Of a DNA stretch of 64,000 nucleotides, positions 36,056 to 48,234 are shown in pieces. The stretch covers positions 308,509-372,508 of the forward strand of contig VYZB01000014.1 in the NCBI GenBank assembly GCA_013397455.1, in the 5' to 3' direction. Origin of the DNA: Crotophaga sulcirostris (Eukaryota; Chordata; Aves; Cuculiformes; Crotophagidae). The translations under genes were made by a program, and so were the position numbers. The notes below the pieces were generated by a model. That model had not been told where the DNA came from. It searched no databases and was given only the letters and a program-made list of their open reading frames with translations. The first letter of the stretch is position 1; each line of letters starts with the position of its first letter.

Positions 36056-37039
36056 TTTTCACATGGTGGTTGTGGACACCTCTGTTTTTATAGGTGCTGG
36101 CTTTGCAATCCTGCCAGGCATCTCTAGCAGAGGGGAGAGGCTGGCTGTCTTCCAGCTCAACTCTGTCCTGTCTGGAAGGAGGTGCCTCTTTCTAACTGAA
36201 ACTGTACAGAAGGGAGGATGCTTCCAATACGCTCCCTTGGGAGGAGGCCGAGGAGTGGCAGAGCCATTGTGAATTAACGCTGCTCAGAAGGTGAGAACTG
36301 GCTCAAGCAACAGCACTTGGAGACGGGCTAATACCCTAGTACTCACTCTTTATTACTCGTTAGCACATATTGTGCTTCCTCCTAAATATAATTCAGACTG
36401 CACTTGTATCACATTAAGATAACACTAAATCTTTCTGTAATTTGAAGGAAATACTGCTCCCAGCTGTTGTTGCAGAAGTGAACTAAACAAAATCCGAAGA
36501 GGTGCTAAAGGAGCAACTGTAAAATTCCAACTGCATTTGGCACAGATCTCCTTTGGTGCCGTTTATCAAAGAAGTGATTGCAAGTGGACCTCTGTACTTG
36601 TGAACTTGCTCATAGGATCTCCCACCTTGGGAGTGGCTCTGCCAAAATGGAACAAGCTTCCAAATCCCTCAGGTATTTGAGCACTTTGCTTTAGGGGGAG
36701 CTGGGTATCTTGATGGATGATGAGTGGGACTATCAAAATCTTTGTGCAGGTCGTCCCGAGGGACCCAACAGTCTGTCCTTGTGCCCTGAGAAGCGGTACA
36801 ACTGTGCAGAGCGCTGCACCAACATTGCCAGGGTGCCACTGCTATGGGAGGTGTTCCTTGACTGTTACTGAAAATGAGGTGCTGAGAGCCAGTTCTTGAG
36901 ACATACCAGTGCCTACTTTTGGCTCACCATGACAGAAGTGGGGCTGTTATGTCCTGGCCTATGCAGCAGGGCTCTGTTTACACCAAACCAACCTGAAATC
37001 CAGCATTTAAACATCATCTCTGTTACAAGCTTCTCCTGA

Positions 37040-37161
37040 GGCTGTAAGCTCTTTGGAGAGAGATGATTTTGGTTTGTGTTTGTACAGGATTTAGCAGATA
37101 GAGTCCTTGTTCATGTGACTGCTCAGGAACTGCCAAGATGAGTTAATATTAATAATAATAC
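37040..37161 (+). mobile_element. L2/MIR-type 3' tail, ancient amniote repeat
   Basis: The sequence follows the known tail shared by L2-mobilised elements of reptiles and birds: GGCTGTAAGCTCTTTGGAG, a T/G-rich part with TTTGTGTTTGTACAGGATT, TTAGCAGATAGAGTCCTTG, and a terminal run of AATAATAATA units. The alignment of successive words in the right order and spacing makes this more convincing than the other MIR-like fragments. The upstream body (before 37040) is not clearly recognisable. Confidence 0.75.
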
Positions 37162-39424
37162 TAAAAATAGACACGTGTAAATAGGGATAGTGACAGGCTC
37201 AGAGTTCTGACAGCTCTGGAAAGCTTTGATGTTGCATCAGTAGAGATCAGGATGTGCCGCCTACCCAGATGACAGGTTTGGATGGAGAAAAGAAAAGAGT
37301 GCTACAAACATAGCCTGTAAAGAATACCTCCACCGTTCTCCTCCGGCTCCCTCCTCCGTTAGCGCTGGTGATTTACTAAGAGAGCGTGTCGAAGTGCCAG
37401 CAAAAAAGCTACTCAGAAATTAACCCCAGCAAAGGTACAATCACACACCTGACCCTAGGAGTGTGTATCCTTGGTTGCCCAAGCAGTAATAGCTCTGCAT
37501 AAAGCAGAGGAGAAGCTTGCCATTAAAAGAGAAGCATGGAAGGAGCTGCCCAGTGGTGACAGCCACCAAGGTACCAACCAACGCGTGGCTCTGACCGCAT
37601 ATTATAGTCAGAAGATAGAGAGGCAAAGCTTGAAAAGAGCAAAATGAATGGGGTTGCTCAGTGTTATGGCCAAAAGGGAAATCAAAGCATAAACACCACT
37701 GGCCAGAAATCACAGCGTGGGGTGGACTCCTTGTTGGGGAGCGATGCAGCAGCCCTTTCGAGGCTGGTGCTGGCTGAAAGCCTCCAGGGAGAAGGAGGAT
37801 GCTGCAGGAGCTTTGGGAGAGCCGTGAGCCAGCAGTGGGCCAGCTGGTGCTGCTGATCTCGGGGGGGTGATAGCTCAAGACAGGGCAGGAGTGTGGCTTA
37901 GAGAGAAGTGGCAGACTGCGCTTTTTGTCTGCAGATTTGGTTTCTGAGCAAATTAGATTTATGCTTCTCTCAGACAATTTTGCTAATAAGCCGATGACTC
38001 AGAGCCCACAGCAGATGGGATTCTTTAGCTGAGGTAGAAACCATTTCTTTTGTCCTAAAAGGGAAGTAGCCATTTTACTTTTCTAGAAAACTGATCTCTG
38101 GAAAATGTGATGGTGTTTTTCCTTTCCAGCTGAAACACAGCTTTTTCAAATAACACCTAGCTATGGTTATGGACCCTTCTCTAACATGCAGCAGTTCTCA
38201 TTAGAAATAAGTAACTTGTGACTACTGAGTGTGTCATATGCTGGGGAAAAAATATATATTTTAAATCAACTCCTGTAGTTAATAACACCCCAGAAGCCAT
38301 TGCCAACAGCCACAGCGTGAAGTGGTGATTTGAGGTGAGCTCCTCAGCTGTTTGAAGGACAAAATGCCTCCTGTCAGTGGCTGCAGGAGGATGCTGCCAA
38401 GAACTTGGGAATTTTTCTCTAGTAGGAACATATCTATCTAAATCCTTGGAAAGGGTCTTCTGTCTAGGTAGGAAACTGCCAAAGATTCCCTTCATCTCTC
38501 TTCTTCCTCTTGTGGATGTTCAGAAACTTGATTCCCACTGAAGTAATAAAGCACTCTTTTTGAGGGAAAAGCATCCACTCTCTAGGAAGTCTCTGAAGGA
38601 AGGCAGTGCGCATGAATATATCATTACAGAAAGACGTTTGCATTCAGAAACCACGTGTGGTCTGAATGTTGCTGAGGGGGGTGTTTCTCTTCAGGCTGTG
38701 GCAGTGTGTGGTAGATGGGGTGATGAAGCCTTTCCTGACATTGCTTTATTTAAAATCCCTTTGAAGGCTGTTGTGTTCGCATCTCTTGAGAGTTGTGTTA
38801 GAGCAGGTAGAGGAGGTGGGTGTGTTTGGCTTGGTGCTGGGCCTGTGAACACACCCTGGGAAGTGACAGAGGCAGCTTCCCCCCTTTCTACTTTGTAGGC
38901 TTGTGGTGCAGGTGCAGGGAGATGAGGTTTGAGATGTGAAACTGCTTTGAAAAGAAATTAGGCTTTTATTTACGTTATAATGTGTGCGTTCTTTAAAAAT
39001 CATGTCTCCATGGAGAGCTTCATTAATTACATGTGCAGCCATTTGTATGGCAGGCACCCCTTGAGCACGTACCCAGTATTTTATTTTAATCTGAAAAAGG
39101 CAGTAAGTAGCAAACTGGTGAAATTTGATGCTTCAAAATTTAATCAAATCTAAATATATTTAAGAATTGCCTTTTGAATTTACCAGTGCTATATTAATTG
39201 AAATACTGATAGAAAAATGCAATGTGAGGAAAAGGAAGTCACTATTAATTGGGTGGAGCAGTCGATCTTGTAATGGGGTAAGCTTCAAAAGAGAAAAAGA
39301 TCTTGAAGGCCTCAATGGAAAACATCTGCTCAGGTCTGAGCAGTGATTAAGAAAGCATAAATATGAAATGGCATGACATTAATTTGCTGAATAGAGGACA
39401 ACAGTGAAAATATGACAGTGTTGT
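37162..39424. other. Unique non-coding DNA, no gene recognised
   Basis: No gene or clear repeat is seen apart from the open frame at 37.4-38.0 kb. The part from 39.06 to 39.40 kb is AT-rich and could be conserved. Confidence 0.6.
37441..37977 (-). other. 178-codon open frame, probably not a gene
   Basis: The frame reads leftwards from ATG at 37977. The product is rich in leucine, serine and cysteine, with a hydrophobic part around residues 120-165 but no recognised domain. There is no supporting transcript signal and I regard it as chance. Confidence 0.08.
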
Positions 39425-39835
39425 TCTAGAGACAGTGATGTGGCCTCACCTTGAGAGGCATGTTTGGTTTGGTTACCCTAATTAAAAAATGATAGAGCAG
39501 GAAATAGAAGAGGTTCAGTGAAGGGCAACAAACCTAATCAGAAGAATGAAAAATACTTCAGGAGGAAGATTTGCATGCAAGCAGAGACTGCAAAGGTTAG
39601 GTCTGTTTATTTTAGGGGGAACAGTGTGCGGGAAGTGCCACGGAGAGACAGGCTATGATGGATATAAATTAAACAACAGTGCCATGACTTTTTCCTCTCT
39701 TGGATAAGAAAGAGACATCAAATTAAATTTGAAGTCAATGCATTGAACAGCTTTAATAGGAAGGACTTTTAACCTAAGTTTTAATTAGCCTGTGGGACTC
39801 ATTGCCACAAGGTAGGATATTGAGACCGACAGATT
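39425..39835 (+). mobile_element. Ancient CR1/L3-like LINE fragment
   Basis: Despite heavy decay, the order of ORF2-end words of old amniote CR1 elements is visible: GTTCAGTGAAGGGCAACAAA, CAGAAGAATGAAAAATACTTC, GGTTAGGTCTGTTTATTTTAG, GAGACATCAAATTAAATTTG, GGAAGGACTTTTAACC and TAGCCTGTGGGACTCATTG followed by CCACAAGG. Many stops and indels break the frame. It is much older than the bird-type CR1 copies in this window. Confidence 0.78.
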
Positions 39836-40844
39836 GGCATCGTTTGTATGATTAGCAATATCATCTACAGTTAGACGGGCTGGAGCTTCATCCTTTGTGC
39901 TGCTGGCCATACGCTCACCACAACTTCTCCCTCAGGCGTGCTGGTGCGTAATCCTCTGCTAGGGGATTTTACAGTGCCTTTTGAAGCAGCTGGTGCAGGT
40001 TGGTCTCTAGGCCATTGCTTGACTCCAGCACTTTGAATTCTGTGCTGGTGACAAGGGCTGGGATGTAATTCCTGGATTAAAAAAAAAAATGTAGAAGTTT
40101 GGATTGTTTTTTCTCCTTTGCCACCTTCACTGTCTTCCCTGTGAGCTGGCTGTGAATACATCAGCTTGGAGGAGGGGAGATTTTTACCTCCTGTGGAAGG
40201 TGTCTCTTTGCCCATTCTGGACTGAGTTGTTTTACTTTCTTTGTCCTTTTAATAGCTTACATCCTTTACAGTCTTTAATTATTGCACATTTTGGACTTTT
40301 TCACTCCAAACAGCTGCCATCAATAAACTGGGCTAGTAATTATTTCTCTGGCTTCAGAAGATGGCTGTCGTGAAGTCAGCAGCACTAGGAACAGGTGGAC
40401 TGTAGAATGCCTGTTTGATTTGGTAAACAGCATTAAAAATTTGGCACTTTGACTTAGTCCCTGTACCAGACTAGTTCTCCAGCTTTTTTTAATAAGATGC
40501 TGCATGCTTTCCAATGTCACAGCATACGTTATTCGTCACTATGAGACATTCATTGCTTTTCTTTTTTCCTTTGATAACATGAGAAGTTAAAAACATATAT
40601 GAAATATCCATGTAATGGAAATCCTTCCAAAATGTACAGTGATGTTTGGTTGGTAAGAGCCCTTTGGGAAAAAGGGAGGGTGCAGATGGACAGGCAGAGT
40701 CGGAGCAGGCTGAGCCTGGGGTACAGCGCCGGCACAGATGCTCTGCTCTGTGCAGTTCCTGCTCTGTGCCCAAAAATTGTGCTCTGAGGCGCTTTATGCT
40801 TGTAGGACAGTTTAGCCTAATATGGAGCTCGTAACTTGGCACGC

Positions 40845-40990
40845 AGGAAACCTGCTATCTGCTCTTGGCTCTGCTCACACCTCCTGGGTGAGCTGAGGGA
40901 AGGCACTGCAGCAACCCCAGCCCTCTGCAAAATGGGCATTGTGAGCCTCCAGCCCCACGTCCCGACTGTGTGAGCTACTGGGGAACAGCT
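40845..40990 (+). mobile_element. Possible MIR-type SINE remnant
   Basis: Words typical of MIR occur in the right order: GCTCTTGGCTCTGCTCACAC, a GGGTGAGCTGAGGGAAGGCA segment, CCCTCTGCAAAATGGGCATT (compare the MIR word CATCTGTAAAATGGGGAT) and GTGTGAGCTACTGGGGAA. The match is weak and other explanations are possible. Confidence 0.38.
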
Positions 40991-41203
40991 TTACAAACTG
41001 GGAAGTGGGATGGTTACAACTCCTCTCGGATGGGACTGGGCATGAGACCAGGTCGGGGTCCAGTCACCACACTGCAGAATGCCCTGGTGCTGTGAACTGC
41101 TGGCTTTCCTGCCCCATGTGGTACCATAACACGGCTTCAATACCAAATAATACATCTGGGTTTCTCTGTCATCTGTTGTTCTTGCAGTCTTGAGCTTTAT
41201 TCC

Positions 41204-41794
41204 ATGTTCCCTTCAACAGCCAGTGACATTTGGAAGTGCTGTATTCCGCTGAGCCTCTTGGTGACTTTGTCCTGCAGGAAGGGCTTCTTAGGGCAGTTGT
41301 TACTGAGGGGCTCAGATGAGGCCATGGCTAATGAGAGAAGCAATCCTGCCCCTTCCAACTCCCCGAGGATAAAAAGCACTAAAAAAAGATCTAGGGGACT
41401 TCAGTTCCCTTGCTGTCCTCTCTGCATTGCCTGGCAGAGCAATGCTGAAACCAAGGGAGAGCAAACCCCATCCCTTTGGGAGGGGAGACAGTGGCTGCTT
41501 CTCCTGAGGGCACTGTGCAAAATTCCTTCTTCATTGAAGGTTGTGAAAGGGCAAGTAAATAGATTCTTCTGTTATTCCTCCCCACCCCCCCTCCCCCAGG
41601 TGCAAAGAGGTGGCACAGATCTGTTCCTTCTGCTGCTGCTCAGCATCAGGGCACACGTGTGGAGACCCTGTACCATGAAGAATAAGGAAGGAAGAGACAC
41701 AACCTGTGGGTTTTCTTGGGGGTTCGCCCCACTTCACAAACTAGAGATTTGCAGCTTTCATGTTAGTAGCTCTTCTCAGCACAGCAACTGGTGA
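41204..41794 (+). other. 196-codon open frame, probably not a gene
   Basis: The frame starts with ATG at 41204. The product has a basic NSPRIKSTKKRSRG segment around residues 53-66 and a leucine-rich run (DLFLLLLLSI) near residue 140, but no recognised domain. The frame spans a C-rich simple tract, which argues against a conserved coding exon. Confidence 0.1.
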
Positions 41795-42944
41795 TCCTTC
41801 ATTCTAAGGGCAAGCTAAGTGACAAAAGTGGGCTGATACCAGCTCTTTATGCAACCTGGTGGATTTTAAACTGGAGAGAGCCATGTCCACGCACACATCG
41901 ACATCTGAGAAGCCTGTTCTTCAGCTTCTCATGCTAGCAGTGCAGCTGTTAAAGCTCTGGAACATTTTTGGACAAAGGAGTGCTATGTTCCTGTGAGACT
42001 TTAAAAATGAATTAATAGAACATTGATTTAACTAACTGGCTTTTTGCAATGCCTTTGTTTCCAGGCAGTAAAAGTCTGCTTGCCAGTCTTCTGTCCAGCC
42101 AGAAGCCAGTATCTATAAAAACCTGCCCCAGGCAGTTTGTGGAGGCCCTTAGTTAATTAAGATATGCATTATCATCCCTGCTTTGGGCTGCTTGTGAGAG
42201 AATGTGAAAAGCACAACTAGACAACTGTCTCTTCCTCCTGTTTTGAGACTCATTCTTGATCCCACTGTGATTGCCAGCAGCAGACAAGGAACAGAGCCAG
42301 AAAAGTGAAAATTAATAGTGGTGGCATCTGAAATCTTCATCCGTAAAGCTTAAAACCAGGCTTGCTTTAGACTGGGACTTTATTTGCAGGGGGGAATAGC
42401 TCATTCCCCCACCCCGAGTGCTGGAAAATTCAAAAAGAGAGTGTGAAGATCCCTGCTGCCATTCTGCATAAGGCTTCAGACAGCACGTGGACTTCTTTAT
42501 GATCAAATGGAATATGTCCTGTTGTCTATGTAACTGTGTCTATTCAAGCAGATGCATTTCACAAAGTGGCTGTGTTCTTAATAGTCAAGGGTAAAATGGT
42601 ATCCTGAAGAGTTTGTCAAATTTTAAGGGGTTTTGATCCTTGACACACGGCCTTAGTGAGTACGAAAGCAGCAGCACTTTGTTCTGAGTCTCCCTCTCCC
42701 CCTTTGCCACTTTCCTCCTCACGCAGGTTCATTGCTTCCCTTCATCTTTTTTAACTGTTTTGCTGTGGATTTGCACAAGGGAGGGCACAGACAGCTCTTG
42801 CTCCTCTTTCAGGGATGTTCCCACCCTGCACACCTGGCTTGCAGCCTGCTCAGAAGCACAGAGTGCCTAGGAAAGCCCCAAATGTGCAAGCTTTGTGTTC
42901 TTTGTAAATGTTATATGTTGGCTTGAAGTTCTTGCAAGCACTCG

Positions 42945-43309
42945 TTTAGCCCAGAGAAGAGGAGGCTGAGGGGAGATCTCATCGCTGTCTCCAACTGCCT
43001 GAAAGGAGGTTTGTGGTGCGGTGGGCGTTGGTCTCTTCTCCCAAGTGACAGGTGATAGGATGAGGGGAAATGGCTGCAAGTTGTACCGGGGAGGTTCAGA
43101 CTAGACATCAGGAAAAATTTATTTACTGGAAGGGTGGTCAGGCACTGGCAGAGGCTGCCCAGGGAGGTGGTTGAGTCCCCATCCCTGAAGGTGCTTAAAA
43201 AATGGGTAGATAAGTTCCTCAGGGACATGGTTTAGTAAGTAGACAGATATGGTTGGACTGAATGATCTCAAAAGTCTTTTCCAACCGGATGTTTCTATGA
43301 TTCTGTGAC
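42945..43309 (+). mobile_element. CR1 LINE, 3' end (about 365 bp)
   Basis: It starts in the ORF2 end region (CCCAGAGAAGAGGAGGCTGA, GGGGAGATCTCATCGCTG), continues through GGTGGTCAGGCACTGGCAG and GGGACATGGTTTAG, and ends with CTTTTCCAACC and TTTCTATGATTCTGTGAC. It is 5'-truncated. From the GGTCAGGCACTGG segment onward it is nearly the same as the copy at 9298-9473, with scattered substitutions and small length changes. Confidence 0.95.
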
Positions 43310-43729
43310 TGTGCTGCAATGGATAGCTGGTGAAAGGAGTAGGATAATGTCTGGTGCAGACTGGGGTGGATAATGGTGGTGCAAATCTTCCCCGGTACCA
43401 AATCAGCTGGGTACCACCTGGCCTGGGAACACAGCAAACTCCAGACTTCGGAGTGTACCCTTTCCCTTCAGCGCAGGGGGATCGAGAAAGCTCTCTGATG
43501 GGATGTGGGTGTACAGCTGCAGTAGGAGGTGCCCACTAACTGTCTTCCTAGACCATCAAAAGCTTGACTGGTGGTAGGCTCTTCAGGCTGCTGTGGTTGA
43601 ATTGGGTTCGACCTGAAAGGAGGTGGGGGAGGGCACTGAAGACAGCCAGCAACTTCTATTCCCTCAAGGAGGAAGGTAAGCTCCTAAGCCCTAGATAAAA
43701 CGCTCATCACTTAGACAAATGCGCAGAGA

Positions 43730-44310
43730 TCCTCAAATCCTCCCTAGAGATAGAGGATTGCAATATTAAACATAATTATGAAATGTCTTTAGAGCTACAG
43801 CTACAGATGGAGCTTTATGACTGGTTTGAAGTAATGCTGCACCAGCATCAATTATCCCCAGCAACGGCACAGAGATATTTTGGGGGTGATATTTTCATTT
43901 TACAGCAACGTTCCGTCATTCACAGCCGCCAGCCAGGTGCCTCCCCATTTGCACCCCAAGCATGCAGTGATCTCTCAGCAATGCTTGGCTTGTCATGTCC
44001 CGTTGCCTCAATAATCAACAGCTCGGATGAACGCTTTACCCTATCTTGGCACCTACGCTGTCAAAATTACTGTGAAGGAGGGACCCTGCCTCTCTGCTGC
44101 TGCAGCTGTGGATATGAGCTACAGAGTAGCACTAAATCTTGTTTAAGCTACAGTCATTCCACCCAGTGATGAATGTCACTACCTGAATAATTTGGGTAAT
44201 TTCCTGCAGCTCTAGTGTACTAGCAGAGAAATGAATGTTAATTTACTGCTAATTTAGTATACTAACCCTTAATTAGCAACGAGCAAGCTCTGAAATATTG
44301 GATTCTGAAA
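43730..44310. other. Candidate conserved block overlapping a 128-codon open frame
   Basis: The block begins and ends AT-rich and contains an open plus-strand frame from 43783 to 44169. The product is cysteine-rich near its end and has no domain that I recognise. The DNA has several CpG dinucleotides and non-repetitive, varied composition, giving it the look of a constrained element. It may be an enhancer, an exon of an unknown transcript, or neither. Confidence 0.25.
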
Positions 44311-45177
44311 GCTCATCAAACTTTTACCAAAAAAAAAATTCCCCCCTCCCAGCTGAACTCTTCACTCTATTTGAGGTTATTAGTAAAATGCTGTGGGAGT
44401 GCTGTTCATTACCTCTCACTAGGATATATGGAGCTGGGAACACCCCTGCTTCCCACTCTCGCTGCAGAAGTCCATTAAGGGGATTCTTGCTCTGATGCAG
44501 TATATTGAGCCGTTGTACATTATTGCAGTGTGCAGGTAGGCTGTAGCTTCAGCGACAGGCAGGATTAATGACACAGATTATCAATGGCTGGTGGCTAAAA
44601 AGGTGAAAGAAAGGCTGAGTGGGTCTAATGTGCTGGGCTGCGGCTACAGGAGGCAGTACATGGCTATGTAAAAAAAGCTGGATGTGACGTGACTATGTCC
44701 TCTCCCACTTTCTTCTGTTTTGGCTGTTTTACCCTTTCCAATCAAGTCTAGGATATTTTACTCAACAGCTCTATTGGTTTTGGGGTTTTTTTGATGTGAT
44801 AACTTGCACGAAAAGACACAACCCAGCCTGAAGAGGGGTCTGTGTGACCCAAATAGGGCATCATGTGCAGCCCTACCTGTGAATGGAGAGCGTGTGCAGG
44901 GGGCTGCATGGTGATGGAAAGCAGTGGGACAGGAGAATTTCCCCTAGGGAATTAGAAGACTGGAGAAAGGAAATGGAAGAAAAAACGTGTGTCAGCTGAA
45001 CTGCTGAAGCCAAACAAAACACTAAGCTGGGCAATGGCCCAGCACATGACTTATCCATGTCTCTGTGTTGATACTGGAGTATTTTTGCAGAGAAGAGACC
45101 AAACTGTCAGATGGAACTTCATATTGTCAGATATGGTTAGGCAAAGCCCCATAATGCTGGAGAGCTCTCCTAATTGT

Positions 45178-45203
45178 CCAACAGCAATTTCCAACAGCAA
45201 TTT
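45178..45203 (+). repeat. Tandem duplication, 13-bp unit x2
   Basis: CCAACAGCAATTT occurs twice in perfect tandem (45178-45190 and 45191-45203). The identity suggests a recent slippage duplication. Confidence 0.9.
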
Positions 45204-48200
45204 CCCCTGCTGTGCAGGATTATTCAGGTATCCTCTGTCCTGATAGCTCAGTAATGAGTAGAAGAGCTTTCAGTGGTGTAGAAAGACTTTTAATACCTTT
45301 CCTATCCCCTTGAAAGATGGACCTGTCTCAGAGGGGAGAGGGAGTGGGAGCTGCTCAAGGTGCATTCTTGTACCCTGACTGGGGACAGGTCACCCAGCAC
45401 CTGTCATTGCAACTTGATTTCACATATCAAAAACATAAACTTTTCTGGCTTGATCTGTGCACTCAGAGTGTGGGCTTATTTGCTGTTTCTGCCTGGGACC
45501 TCAGCATTTAATATCCGTCAGTCCCCCTTATCCTGCTTTCCCTTCTGCCTCTTAAGCTCCTCCCCTGGCGTCCTGTTGGTCGCCGGGTTGAGTGGCAAGG
45601 AGTCAATTCCTAGTGCCAGGCATTGCCACATGTCCTCTGTAATACAGGAGCTGCTGAGCAGCTTCAGTCAAATCTTGCAAAAAGTTGATGTATTGGTCTT
45701 CTGGAAAGAGCCAACAGCTGGACGTTCAGAGATGTGGCTGTTGCAGTGTGCCTTGGCTCTCTTGCTCTGAGTGTGGGTGGGTGCAAATTGAAGCCTGTCC
45801 TACTGTGGCAGGACTGCTGCAGCTCCAGATGGGCCAAAGACATCAAACTGCAGTGCTGCACAGCCTCATCCAACCGCCAGTGCCCAGAGAGCCCCTGGCA
45901 GCACGTGGCTCCTTGGCCCTGCATCCATATTGCCGCATTCCTGCTTCTCCCCACTGTACAGAGACCACATCCAGCTTAGAGACGTTCCTCAAGAGGATTT
46001 CACAGTCAGACAAGTAGGAAAGAGCTGTGCTAAGAAAGGAGTCCTTTCTAAGGTGAGCAGAGCAGCAGGATGACAAGCCAATCTTAAGTGCAGGCTATCC
46101 CTCTAGTGGCCATGTTGTTCTTCCCTTCTCTCCCTCTGTTCCCCACTCCCACCACGCTTTCTTTTGTCCCTCCTCAGGTCTTGCCAGATCTCTCTGCAGC
46201 TGGAGTTTCTTTTGGGTTGTCAAAAATTTTCCTATTTCATACCAAACCAGGTACCTGTGAACAGAGGGCCCTCACTCTATCCTAGTGGAAGTGCATGTTC
46301 AGGGACTGAGATGTACAGGGATTTCTTCAGAATCTCCCCTTCCCCCCCCCAGCAGCTCTTACCAGTTTCCTTGCAGCTTCTCTAGCATGCCTGGCAGGGT
46401 CAGAAACCAATTGCCTAGCATGAGCTGTGAGCAGGGCAGGCAGGCTGCAGCAGGTTTTCCATCTGATTTTTCAGAGTTCTCTGTTTTGGGACAATCAGCA
46501 TTGTTTCCTTAGTTGTTGTTCTGCTTGGGCCAGGAGGAGTGGGGAACTGTTGTATTTGCAGATTTGAAAAAGTTGATGAAAAATGGCTGCGTGTGCTTTC
46601 CATTCAGCTTTCTCTGTGGCGAATTTTTGAGGATTTGTTGAGTCCTTCTTCCGTGGAATTATAGTTTTTACAAGGAAAATTTTGCCATTGCCAAATGAGC
46701 CATTCTGTGAAGTAGAAAGGGAAGAAAAATGTAGCTAGACTGTGATCTCCTGCCCCTCTAGGCAGAAAAGGGCTGAAAGGGAGGCATTCTATGCTCCTGC
46801 TTTGTGATGCTGACTATGTTGGAGAAGGGAACAACCATCTCCATGTGCCTGTTTTTGGAAGGGGTTGGTTCTACACAGCTATTCTTTACAAGGAGTGAGC
46901 TGGGAGAAAGCTTACTCCCTCTTGTCCTGTTACACGCATGTAAGAGCAGTATCTGACATCAAGATTAGCACTTAAAATCTATTATTTAAAGAAGTATGTA
47001 CTTGCGTATTTATGCGATGGATGTTTTACTACTGGAGCGTTTTAATAAGGCCATCCATGTTATGCTATATTTATCTTCAATGTATTATTTAGACTCAAAA
47101 GGTGAGATTCACCTAGCCCGATGTGGATGTGTTCATCTTAGATTGGACACATGCAGCTTCTAGTCCCTGTTTCTCCCCACTGATCACAAAGGGTGTTTTG
47201 GGTGCCAGACTTCGATGGGCCAAGTCTCCAGTAAGGGGAGAACCATTCCACACCTCAGCCTTCTGCAGAGCTCCAGGAAAGAAAGGGGAGATGAACACGG
47301 GGAGAGAAGACTTAAGTTCAAGGTGTGAAGACTTTTGTGTGTGTGCTTTCATGGTTACCATTTCATGTAACAGGTAACTTTAAGATCTGTTTTACTACAG
47401 ACGAAAAGAGATCAGCAGTCCAGTTTACAGAGTGGGAATCGCTAACCCTGGAAATGGTGTTTAATGTGAGACTTGGAGCAGAGATTGCATGGAAATAAGT
47501 CTAATGTGATGTTTTGGTCAGCCAGTACAGAGCAGATAATTGTGAATATCAACATGGCCCTGAGGAAGATGATGCTACCCTAATATCTGGCACTGGGTGC
47601 AACAATGTCTCAAGCTTGAGAAGCATGCTAAGAACTGGAGTAGCCTCAGAGGACTCTGAGAAACCTCAGGGCCTGTTTCATACCTATTTGATTGAGAAAG
47701 CCTGGAAGATCACAGCCCTGGCAATGGAAACTTAGTTGCCAACTGTAAGTGCTTGTACAGGGAGCAAGGGCTTGCCAGGTTGCCCTTCACCCTAGCAGAA
47801 GGGAAGGCCAGTGGTGAGTGGAGGGTGGCACTGAGCAAATTGGTGGTGGGAAGAAGCAGGGGTTTGGTGGGAGCCAGTCCCTGGTACAGCACACTGTGGC
47901 AATGCTGGCTTCTGCTTCACTGCCAACTTGATAATCAGGATGGGGTGTTCTTCCAACAGGGCTGCTATAGTTCAATGAGGGATTAATTCAGGGAAGTTTT
48001 TGCTGTGCAATAGGTCAATATAGCTGATCACAACAGACTTTATGGGGAAAAAAGACTGTTTCCATAAATCGTAGCTGTAGTTTTGCCCAAATGCTTTGGA
48101 AGCAGGCTCTTGTTTACTAATCTGTAAAGTCTTTAAGCAGAAATTTAAATTTTCTTTCTGGAAGCTCTTTAAAATTGATTCCCACAGTAAACCCAGCTTC

Positions 48201-48222
48201 AGGAAATCCAGGACAATGCCAG

Positions 48223-48234
48223 TTAATTAATTAA
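48223..48234. promoter_or_regulatory. TTAATTAATTAA palindrome with a P2-type homeodomain site
   Basis: The twelve-base palindrome contains TAAT-TA-ATTA, the two-base-spaced arrangement known for homeodomain dimers. It is followed by GGCGATTAAC, another ATTA word. The surroundings are AT-rich, so chance is possible. Confidence 0.3.

Larger units (their letters stand above)
29833..37039. other. Unique non-coding DNA, no gene recognised
   Basis: No gene is recognised. The stretch contains a moderately GC-rich part at 30.23-30.78 kb, candidate regulatory blocks at 30.78-31.23 and 35.04-35.52 kb, the second assembly gap, a short AC repeat at 31.57 kb, a 14-T run at 33.80 kb and a possible MIR remnant at 35.95 kb. 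Chance open frames reach 127 codons (30367-30750, plus) without recognisable domains. Confidence 0.6.
39836..42944. other. Unique non-coding DNA, no gene recognised
   Basis: No gene is recognised. A possible MIR remnant (40.85-40.99 kb) and a 196-codon open frame (41.2-41.8 kb) are entered separately, and a C-rich tract lies at 41.58-41.60 kb. Confidence 0.6.

Noticed and set aside
46982..46998. A stretch TAAAGAAGTATGTA identical to the 3' half of the miR-1/miR-206 mature sequence.
   Set aside because: The seed half (GGAATG) is absent, and I see no hairpin with a complementary arm, so the match is probably chance.
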